Source of the DNA: Actinomadura rubrisoli
GTDB taxonomy: Bacteria; Actinomycetota; Actinomycetes; Streptosporangiales; Streptosporangiaceae
Reading direction: 5' to 3'
Assembly: GCF_004349215.1 (NCBI RefSeq)
Contig: NZ_SMKU01000028.1
Span: 1 to 46,313, forward strand
DNA: 46,313 nucleotides
Positions 34,245 to 40,927 of this stretch are shown here, one piece after another (the stretch's first letter is position 1; each line of letters opens with the position of its first letter). Position numbers and translations under genes: made by a program. The notes under the pieces were generated by a model. It was given only the letters and a program-made list of their open reading frames with translations, had not been told where the DNA came from and made no database searches.

Positions 34245-37043
34245 TCACCGCAGCGGCGACCACGGGCCCGGGGCGAGATCCGGTCGCCGGCCCGTGCTGC
34301 CGCGCGTCGCCCGGTACAGCTCGCCCTGGTGGACCACCAGCGCGCCCCGCTCGTACGCGGTGCCGCCCTGCCAGCCGGGCACGCCGACCGCGGAGATGCG
34401 GCTGCCGCGGCCGTCCGCGCCGCGGGTGCGGGCCAGCGCCGTCGCGCCGACCTCGACCGGCCCGGCGTACGGCCGCCAGCGCGTGCCGTCCGTCGAGTAC
34501 TCGATGGCCATGCCCGGGTTGCGGACGTTCGCGGTCAGCACGCCACCGGAGATCTTCGCGCCGGGCGGCGGGACGCGGTAGTTCACGCCCCGGCCGGGCA
34601 GCCCGACCGGACGGTAGTACGACAGGAGCGGGAACGTGACCTGGCCCAGGGTGTTGGCGAAGGTGTCCCACGCCGCGCCCATCCTGTCCGGCGGCGGGAT
34701 GTCGCGGTTCCAGGCGCGCTCGGCGACGCCGAGGAGCTTGGGGAACGCCTGGTACTCGCGGATCTCGGGGGCCTTGCCGTTCTCCGCCCACAGCTGCGCC
34801 TCGATCCCCAGGATGTTCTTCCTGCCCTCGGGGGTGAGCCTCGTCCAGGACGGGCTGGGCGTGACCGGCCTGCCCCAGCGGTCCTCGACCGCGTTCGCGT
34901 ACACGTCGAAGGGCTGGTAGGTGAAGGTGCTCTTCTCGTCCACGTACGCGGCCCAGTAGTAGCCGGGCTCGTCCGGGTCCTTGTTGTAGGCGAGGTCCAT
35001 GTACAGGTTGGTGGCGTGGGCGAGGATCACCGGCGTGCCCTCGTTGGCGAACCGGTACGCCCAGTCCTCGCGTCCCCAGCCCCACACGTTCTGCCAGGGG
35101 AGCGGGGTGAAGCCCTTGAGCCGGAACGGGCGGGCCGGGTTGGTGATGTCCTCCCAGCCGGTCGTCGCGGCGGCGGCCTTGCGCGCGATGTCGTTCCAGC
35201 GGGTGAAGAACAGCTCCTTCAGCTCCTCACCGGGCCTGCCCGCGGTCTCGGGGTTCGCCTTGCACGCGGGCGACCCCGACCACCAGCCTTCGGGCGGCCC
35301 CGGCGGCTCGTCCCCGCCGAGGTTGATCCTGCCGAGCGGCACGCCCGCGCCCGCGTACATCTTCCCGACCTCGGCGACGAGCTTGCCCAGGAACGCGTAC
35401 GTGCTGGGCAGGCAGGGGTTGACGAGGTTGTCGGTGTAGCGCTGGACGCTGGTGTGCCTGCTAGTGTCGGCCGGGTCCAGCAGCCGGTACGTCGCGTCGC
35501 GGGTGCGCTGGTAGCGGCGCTCCATCGACTGCACGGCCGCGCGGGCGTGCGCCGGGAAGTTCAGCTCGGGCACGACCTCGATGTGCCGTTCCCGGGCGTA
35601 CCGCAGGATCTCCTGGAAGTCCCGCACCGAGTAGAAGCCGCCGCCCTTCCCGGTGAAGTTCTGCATGGCCTGCTCGTAGCCCTGGTAGGCGGGGGCGCGG
35701 CCGAGGTTCGCCGCGGCCGCGCCGCGCGGCTTGCCGGAGATCCCGTCGCCGCCGCCGAGGTCGTTGGCCGACCCCATGCCCTGGTGCAGCGCGCCCGTCT
35801 CCTCCAGGTCGAACGCGCGCCGGGACCCGAACCCGGTCAGCTCGGGCAGCCCCGGGACCTCCAGCCGCCAGCCCTCGTCGTTGGTCAGGCCGAGGTGCAG
35901 CCGGTTGAGCTTGGTGAAGCTCATCAGGTCGAGGAACTTCTCGATGGTCGGCCTGGTCTCGAAGTGGCGGCCCACGTCGATGTGCAGGCCCCGGTAGCCG
36001 AACAGCGGCGCGTCCGACACCGCCGCGCGCGGGATCGCGACCGTGGCGCCGCCGCGTCCCTCGGCCGCGGCCCGGTAGGCGTCCGGCGGGACGAGCTGCC
36101 GCAGCGTCTGGACGCCGTAGAGCACCCCGGCGCGGTCGGCGCCGGTGATCCGGACCCCGGCGGCCGTCGCGTCGAGCGTGTAGCCCTCGGCGTCGGCCTT
36201 GCCGTCGCCGTCCGCGTCCAGGCGCGGGTCCTCCCGCAGGCGGATCGGCGCGCCCCTCCCCTTCGCGACGTCCCGCAGCGCCGACCGCAGGTACCCGGCC
36301 TCGCCGCGCAGCGCGGGCGGCGCCGAGATCTCCGACGCCCCGCCGATCGCGACCGTCCCGCCGGACGCCGTGGCCGACAGCGGCTGCGGGACGAGCCGCT
36401 GCCGCAGCGTGAGCGCCGCCTTGGCCGAGGTGTTGTCCGCGTACCGCGTCGCCGCCGTCTCGACCGGCCGCCTGTCGCCGGAGAACGCCGTGGTCTGCTT
36501 CGGGTCGGCGGGGTCGAGCAGGGTCCTGGACGGAACCCACGCCGGCCGCCCGCCGCCGAACGCGATCGTCCACCCGGCCGGGCCGTCCGACTTGTGCGTC
36601 GCCCAGAGCTCGAAGTTGATGTCGATCGCGCGGTGCCCGCCCGGGGCGACCGCCGCGAACCCGGCCGTGGGCTTGAGCACGTAGAAGTCGCCGCTGCGCG
36701 CGGCGTCCGCGCGGCTCACCGCCAGGCCCTGGTCGGCGAGCTGCTTGCGGCCGATGTCGCCCGCCGCGTTGTCGAGCACCGCCGCGGGCTGGCGAGGGCC
36801 GTTGAAGTACATCGCCCAGCCGCCGTCCAGCGCGCAGCGGCGGTCGTTGTTGTCGAGGGTCAGCCTGGCCAGGTGGTACCGCGCGTCCGCGACGGTGTGG
36901 TCGACCGGCTGGTAGGTCACCCGCAGGTCGCGGGCGCCGGGACGGCACGCGGCGGACGCGGCGCCGGGCGCGGGGGCCGCGGCGAGCGCGCCCGCGAGGA
37001 CGGCCGCCGAGGCGAGGGCCACGGGTCTGCTCGGGCTCTTCAC
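34245..37043 (-). CDS. Secreted GH20 beta-N-acetylhexosaminidase with C-terminal chitin-binding module
   Basis: A 932-residue exported glycosidase. After a signal peptide (VALASAAVLAGALAAAPAPGA), residues about 33-205 form the CHB_HEX N-terminal carbohydrate-binding domain (VTYQPVDHTVADARYHLARL; AIDINFELWATHKSDGP). The GH20b domain and the catalytic TIM barrel follow (FGYRGLHIDVGRHF; LHLGLTNDEGWRLEV; VPELNFPAHARAAV). The catalytic pair is D578-E579 in INLGGDEPPG. After the CHB_HEX C-terminal domain, a CBM5/12-like end (WQGGTAYERGALVVHQGELYRA) suggests chitin or peptidoglycan fragments as substrate. GTG start with GGAGAG eight bases upstream. Confidence 0.94.
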   Translation of the reverse strand: MKSPSRPVALASAAVLAGALAAAPAPGAASAACRPGARDLRVTYQPVDHTVADARYHLARLTLDNNDRRCALDGGWAMYFNGPRQPAAVLDNAAGDIGRKQLADQGLAVSRADAARSGDFYVLKPTAGFAAVAPGGHRAIDINFELWATHKSDGPAGWTIAFGGGRPAWVPSRTLLDPADPKQTTAFSGDRRPVETAATRYADNTSAKAALTLRQRLVPQPLSATASGGTVAIGGASEISAPPALRGEAGYLRSALRDVAKGRGAPIRLREDPRLDADGDGKADAEGYTLDATAAGVRITGADRAGVLYGVQTLRQLVPPDAYRAAAEGRGGATVAIPRAAVSDAPLFGYRGLHIDVGRHFETRPTIEKFLDLMSFTKLNRLHLGLTNDEGWRLEVPGLPELTGFGSRRAFDLEETGALHQGMGSANDLGGGDGISGKPRGAAAANLGRAPAYQGYEQAMQNFTGKGGGFYSVRDFQEILRYARERHIEVVPELNFPAHARAAVQSMERRYQRTRDATYRLLDPADTSRHTSVQRYTDNLVNPCLPSTYAFLGKLVAEVGKMYAGAGVPLGRINLGGDEPPGPPEGWWSGSPACKANPETAGRPGEELKELFFTRWNDIARKAAAATTGWEDITNPARPFRLKGFTPLPWQNVWGWGREDWAYRFANEGTPVILAHATNLYMDLAYNKDPDEPGYYWAAYVDEKSTFTYQPFDVYANAVEDRWGRPVTPSPSWTRLTPEGRKNILGIEAQLWAENGKAPEIREYQAFPKLLGVAERAWNRDIPPPDRMGAAWDTFANTLGQVTFPLLSYYRPVGLPGRGVNYRVPPPGAKISGGVLTANVRNPGMAIEYSTDGTRWRPYAGPVEVGATALARTRGADGRGSRISAVGVPGWQGGTAYERGALVVHQGELYRATRGSTGRRPDLAPGPWSPLR

Positions 37044-37104
37044 GGGTTCCGCTCTCCTGGCGTACGAGACGGCTTCTCGGCGGGGGCCGGGACGGGCACA
37101 ATGA

Positions 37105-37121
37105 ATAGGAAAGTATCCTAT
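37105..37121. promoter_or_regulatory. 6-5-6 palindrome upstream of the hexosaminidase (candidate operator)
   Basis: ATAGGA and TCCTAT are perfect inverted arms around AAGTA, 61 bp upstream of the hexosaminidase GTG. Dyads of this AGGAAA-type form recur before secreted glycosidases in related actinomycetes as I recall, and fit a sugar-responsive repressor (for example a ROK family member). The surrounding stretch (37100-37135) is AT-rich. The DasR consensus is not matched. Confidence 0.6.
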
Positions 37122-37267
37122 CTATTTCTCATGATCCCGGTACCCGGCCCGGCCGCGGCCGAACCCCCAGGCCACGCCCGCCGGGCCGGACCCGGCCACC
37201 GGACGGGTCTTGACTCCGGCGCGATCCTGGCGCCCGGTCAGCGCAGGCCGAACTCTTATCGCCACAA

Positions 37268-37277
37268 AATGGCCATT
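37268..37277. promoter_or_regulatory. Perfect 10-bp palindrome before the secreted orphan
   Basis: AATGGCCATT is self-complementary and lies in the AT-rich part (37250-37330) of the 414-bp intergenic region. TAAGAT at 37310-37315 is a possible -10 for the plus-strand gene. The remaining bases of the gap (37122-37260) show nothing I can assign. Confidence 0.35.
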
Positions 37278-37457
37278 ATCCGACCATCATTCCCTTTGTT
37301 CTGGAATTTTAAGATGCCGCATTAGAGGGTGGTGTATCGGAGAGGACAGGGCGCCGTAACGCGATGAAAGGGCCTTGTGGGGTCGCATTCGAGGCGGCTA
37401 CTGTTTTGGCCACGCGTTGGGCGAGATACGCCCAGCCGCCCGACCTATGGAGAAATG

Positions 37458-38003
37458 ATGTACCTCAGGCCGGTGTCCGTGCTCATGGCCGCATCCGCGC
37501 TATTCGCGGCGACCTCGGCGACAGCCGCACGAGCGGAACCACCGCACCACGCTGCCCGCGCCCCGAAGGACGGCGTCGTGGAGAACTACTGCACTGGGGG
37601 TGCGGCTTACAGCAGGAACCATTATTCGAGGGTCAAGTACTCTCTGTGTTCCCAGGTCTTCAGGACCGGGGGAAATCTCTTCGTTCGCCCTGTAGCCGCT
37701 TTCGAGTATTACTACTTTTGGATCGCCTCATGGTATTCAGATGACTATATGGTCAGAATAGAAGGAGTGTACGCGGCCACCGCCGAACGGACTGAGGAGA
37801 GATTTTTTCGAAAAGACACCATTACGGGTAAGGACCAAGTTATAGGTAGGGCCGTTCCGGTGAAGCCTGGAGGCGGCTACACCGTCTCGTTTGGCGGGAT
37901 GGAAAAGACGGGCGGATACTATTCTTATACAAATAGATCGTGGGAATCCGTCAACGTGGGTATTCCTCGGGCAACCATTAAGCGTAAGGCGCCGCAAGAG
38001 TAG
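37458..38003 (+). CDS. Secreted protein of unknown function, AT-rich
   Basis: A 181-residue exported orphan. A signal peptide (VSVLMAASALFAATSATAARA) is followed by a mature protein rich in Tyr (FEYYYFWIASWYSDDYM) with two Cys (in ENYCTGGAAY and SLCSQVF) that could form a disulphide. There is no motif of a known enzyme or toxin. Codon use is strikingly AT-rich after about residue 50 compared with every neighbour, pointing to recent acquisition or low expression. ATG 37458 has GGAGA four bases upstream; ATG 37455 is too close. It is convergent with the symporter gene. Confidence 0.8.
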   Translation: MYLRPVSVLMAASALFAATSATAARAEPPHHAARAPKDGVVENYCTGGAAYSRNHYSRVKYSLCSQVFRTGGNLFVRPVAAFEYYYFWIASWYSDDYMVRIEGVYAATAERTEERFFRKDTITGKDQVIGRAVPVKPGGGYTVSFGGMEKTGGYYSYTNRSWESVNVGIPRATIKRKAPQE

Positions 38004-38051
38004 GCCGGACGGCTCGGGTCCTGAGCGGGCACCGGTCGTTCGGAAGGAGGG

Positions 38052-39662
38052 TCAGGTGCTGGCGGTGATCTCCAGTTTCTTGGTCTTCGGGTCGTCCTCG
38101 TCGGCGAGGTAGTCGCCTGGACGGGTGGCGTCCACGCCGTCGGCGAGCTTCGCCGCGCGGCAGACCGCGGTGCCCGCCACGGCGACCGCCAGGTTGACGG
38201 CGAGGGCGAGCATGCCCACGTAGACCGTCATCTTGGTGTCCAGGCCGAAGTCGCCGAGATTGAAGGCCGGGGAGCCGAAGTGCTCCTTGTGCTTGGCCGG
38301 GTTCGGGGTCTCGTACAGCATCCACAGGCCCGCCGCGAGGCCCGCGGCCCAGCCGGCGATGAGCGCGCCGCGGTGGAACCAGCGGGTCACCAGCCCGAGC
38401 GCCACCGACGGCAGCGTCTGCAGGATGATCACGCCGCCGATGAGCTGCAGGTCGATGGAGAACTCGGGGTCCAGCAGCAGGATGCACGCCACCGCGCCGA
38501 CCTTGACGACCAGCGAGACCAGCTTGCTGACCGTGGCCTCCTGCCGCTCGGTGGCGTCCGGGCGCAGGTACTCCTTGTAGATGTTGCGGGTGAACAGGTT
38601 GGCGGCGGCGATCGACATGATCGCCGCCGGGACGAGCGCGCCGATGCCGATGGCGGCGAACGCCACACCCGCGAACCAGTCCGGGAACATGCGGTCGAAC
38701 AGCAGCGGCACGACCGTGTTGGTGTCGGGCTTGCCGTCGGTGACGACCGGCTTGACGCCCGCCGCGATGGCCATGAGGCCCATCAGCGCGATCAGGCCGA
38801 GCACGAGGCTGTAGGCGGGCAGCCCCGCCATGTTCCGCTTGATCACGTCGCGGTTCTTGCTGGCCAGCACCCCGGTGACGCTGTGCGGGTACAGGAACAG
38901 CGCCAGCGCGGACCCGAGCGCCAGCATCGCGTAGTTCAGCTGGTTGGTGCCGTCCAGCAGGATCCCGTCGCCCGGCGCCGGGCTCTTGGCGAACTTCGCC
39001 TGCGCCGAGTCGAACACATCGCCCCAGCCGCCCAGCTTCGACGGGATGTACAGCACCGCGACGATGATCACCAGGTAGATCAGGATGTCCTTGACGAAGG
39101 CGATCAGCGCGGGCGCCCGCAGGCCCGACTGGTAGGTGTAGGCCGCGAGGATCACGAACGCGATGACGATCGGCCAGTGGCCGTTGACGCCCATCGTCTT
39201 GAGCACGGCCTCGATGCCGACCAGTTGCAGCGCGATGTAGGGCATCGTCGCGACGATGCCGGTGACCGCGACCGCGAGGGCCAGCGTCGGAGAGCCGAAC
39301 CGGGCCCGGACGAAGTCGGCGGGCGTGACGAAGCCGTGGACGTGCGACACCGACCAGAGCCGGATCAGCACGAGGAAGACCATCGGGTACATCACGACCG
39401 TGTAGGGCACGGCGTAGAAGCCCGCCGCGCCCGCGCCGAAGACCAGCGCCGGGACGGCGACGAAGGTGTAGGCGGTGTAGATGTCGCCGCCGATGAGGAA
39501 CCAGGTGACCCAGCTGCCGAAGCTCCGGCCGCCCAGGCCCCACTCGTCCAGGCTGTGCATGGTGTCCGGCCTGCGCCACCGCGCGGCGACGAACCCCATC
39601 CCGCTGACCAGCAGGAACAGGGCGCCGAACACGATCATCTCGGTGAGGTGGTCGCTCGGCAC
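38052..39662 (-). CDS. Sodium:solute symporter, monocarboxylate-type (MctC/ActP-like)
   Basis: A 536-residue SSS-family transporter with about 13 membrane helices. Signature segments are GSWVTWFLIGGDIYTAYTFVAVPAL, YALVALPYT-like VPYTVVMYPMVFLVL, the SSS core AAFAAIGIGALVPAAIMSIAAANLFTRNIYKEYL and FLYPHSVTGVLAS. It resembles MctC, which takes up acetate, pyruvate and propionate. GTG 39662 begins four bases after the DUF3311 stop, so they form one operon. Substrate specificity is inferred from family only. Confidence 0.87.
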   Translation of the reverse strand: MPSDHLTEMIVFGALFLLVSGMGFVAARWRRPDTMHSLDEWGLGGRSFGSWVTWFLIGGDIYTAYTFVAVPALVFGAGAAGFYAVPYTVVMYPMVFLVLIRLWSVSHVHGFVTPADFVRARFGSPTLALAVAVTGIVATMPYIALQLVGIEAVLKTMGVNGHWPIVIAFVILAAYTYQSGLRAPALIAFVKDILIYLVIIVAVLYIPSKLGGWGDVFDSAQAKFAKSPAPGDGILLDGTNQLNYAMLALGSALALFLYPHSVTGVLASKNRDVIKRNMAGLPAYSLVLGLIALMGLMAIAAGVKPVVTDGKPDTNTVVPLLFDRMFPDWFAGVAFAAIGIGALVPAAIMSIAAANLFTRNIYKEYLRPDATERQEATVSKLVSLVVKVGAVACILLLDPEFSIDLQLIGGVIILQTLPSVALGLVTRWFHRGALIAGWAAGLAAGLWMLYETPNPAKHKEHFGSPAFNLGDFGLDTKMTVYVGMLALAVNLAVAVAGTAVCRAAKLADGVDATRPGDYLADEDDPKTKKLEITAST

Positions 39663-39666
39663 CGGC

Positions 39667-39906
39667 TCAGCCCCGCTTCCGGGTCGCGCGGTAGGCGACG
39701 ATCGTGCAGGCGACGCTGAGCGGGATGAACGCGAACTGTATCCAGTAGAACGCGGGGAACCCCGCCAGGCGGGGGGCGTCGCGGTTGAACAGGAACGTCA
39801 GCAGCGGGATCACGACCGGGACGATCAGCAGCCAGTTCCAGTGGCTGCGGTCCGAGCGGCGCCCCCGCGCGGGGGGCTGGTCGGCGGCGGGTTCTGTCGA
39901 GGCCAA
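39667..39906 (-). CDS. DUF3311 small membrane protein, symporter partner
   Basis: A 79-residue protein with two transmembrane helices (WLLIVPVVIPLLTFLF; FYWIQFAFIPLSVACTIVAY). DUF3311 proteins regularly precede SSS symporter genes and are probably accessory subunits. The start is TTG 39906: GAGGAGA lies five bases upstream, whereas the GTG at 39924 has no ribosome-binding site and would put that sequence inside the gene. Confidence 0.85.
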   Translation of the reverse strand: MASTEPAADQPPARGRRSDRSHWNWLLIVPVVIPLLTFLFNRDAPRLAGFPAFYWIQFAFIPLSVACTIVAYRATRKRG

Positions 39907-40065
39907 GGGGAGTCTCCTCGTCACATGCGGGCGAAGCCGGGAGAGCTTACTCCACGGACGGTAACGGCCCGATCTCGGACACGGAACGACTCGGCGGGAG
40001 CGCTCCAGCCCGGGGAGGGCCGGCGCCCTGGGCCGCGACCCGGCCGGCGGCGGGCCGGCGCGGCG

Positions 40066-40623
40066 TCAGACGGTGCGGTCGGCGGCCGTCCTCGGCTCGT
40101 GCCGGACGTCGGACGCCGGGTCCGGCTCCCGCGTCCACGCCGCGAACTCCAGCAGGATCCCGTCGGGGTCCCTGAAGTAGATCGAGCGGACGAAGACGCC
40201 GTCGTGCATCTCCCGCGCGACGCCGAACTCGCTGTCGTCGTGGTTGAGCAGGACGCCGACGTCGACCCCCTTGGCGGCGAGCCGGTCGCGGTACTCCTCG
40301 ATCCGCTCGGGCGGGACGTCGAAGGCGATGTGGTTCATCGACCCGACGGCCGACAGCAGCTCGCCCCGGTCGGGCAGGCCCTTGGGCGCCGACACGCCGG
40401 GGACGGCCTCGGGCGCGTCCGGGAACCAGAAGAACGCCAGGGCGTCGCCGCCGCCGCAGTCGAAGAAGAAGTGCTGCCCCCAGCCCATCGGCAGCTCGAT
40501 GGTCTTGATCAGCGGCATGCCGAGCACGCCCTGGTAGAAGTCCACCGTCCGCTTCATGTCGCGGCACACCAGCGCCAGGTGGTTCACCCCGCGCAGCTCG
40601 AACTCGGTGTTCTTCCCGGCCAT
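40066..40623 (-). CDS. VOC family protein (dioxygenase-like glyoxalase fold)
   Basis: A 185-residue vicinal-oxygen-chelate protein. The metal triad looks complete: His in GVNHLALVCRDM, His in MNHIAFDVP and Glu in DPDGILLEFAAW. Such sites serve extradiol dioxygenases, glyoxalases and fosfomycin-type enzymes, and the spacing favours a catechol-type or methylmalonyl-CoA-epimerase-like member; the substrate is not decided. ATG 40623 has GGGGA about nine bases upstream. It is divergent from the trp leader promoter. Confidence 0.87.
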   Translation of the reverse strand: MAGKNTEFELRGVNHLALVCRDMKRTVDFYQGVLGMPLIKTIELPMGWGQHFFFDCGGGDALAFFWFPDAPEAVPGVSAPKGLPDRGELLSAVGSMNHIAFDVPPERIEEYRDRLAAKGVDVGVLLNHDDSEFGVAREMHDGVFVRSIYFRDPDGILLEFAAWTREPDPASDVRHEPRTAADRTV

Positions 40624-40746
40624 GGGCGACGCTCCCCGCTGACGTGACGGACCCTCGCCGCCATCATCGCAACCCCCCGCCCCGAAGAGAACCCCGTTCT
40701 GCGACAAGTCCGGGAATTTGTCTCGTCCTGGCCCCGGCGGGGACGC

Positions 40747-40776
40747 TTGGCGCGGGCGCCGGGGGCGGGGTAGTCT
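40747..40776 (+). promoter_or_regulatory. Promoter of the trp leader
   Basis: TTGGCG (40747-40752) and TAGTCT (40771-40776) are 18 bp apart. The expected start is 40783, exactly the A of the leader ATG, so the leader peptide mRNA is probably leaderless; no good ribosome-binding site precedes it. Confidence 0.55.
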
Positions 40777-40782
40777 CGCGGC

Positions 40783-40821
40783 ATGCGAACCGCGACCTTC
40801 CAGTGGTGGTGGCGCCGCTAA
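40783..40821 (+). CDS. trpL: Tryptophan operon leader peptide MRTATFQWWWRR
   Basis: A 12-codon open frame with three consecutive TGG Trp codons (40804-40812) followed by two Arg codons and TAA. It lies ahead of a T-tailed terminator and the anthranilate synthase gene. Ribosome stalling at the Trp codons when charged tRNA-Trp is scarce would expose the downstream strand for antitermination. Confidence 0.9.
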   Translation: MRTATFQWWWRR

Positions 40822-40881
40822 GGCGGCGCCGGTTCGTGCACGTTCAGACCAGGCGACCGCCCTCACCCGGCGGTCGTTTTT
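40811..40881 (+). promoter_or_regulatory. Transcription attenuator of anthranilate synthase
   Basis: Stem 1:2 pairs GGCGCCGC (40811-40818) with GCGGCGCC (40823-40830); its 5' arm begins at the last Trp codon. Terminator stem 3:4 pairs CGACCGCC (40854-40861) with GGCGGTCG (40869-40876) and is followed by TTTTT, a true intrinsic terminator. The GGCGG in arm 2 can pair with CCGCC in arm 3 to form an antiterminator. The rest of the 40624-40927 gap is the promoter and an untranslated stretch before the GAGGGG site. Confidence 0.88.
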
Positions 40882-40927
40882 GCGTTGTCCGACTGGGTGC
40901 AGGGCCCGACCACGAGGGGCCATCGCG

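Noticed and set aside
34329..37325. A 998-codon plus-strand open frame
   Set aside because: It is antisense to the GH20 hexosaminidase, with Arg/Val/Gly-rich composition and no domain; a typical high-G+C shadow frame.
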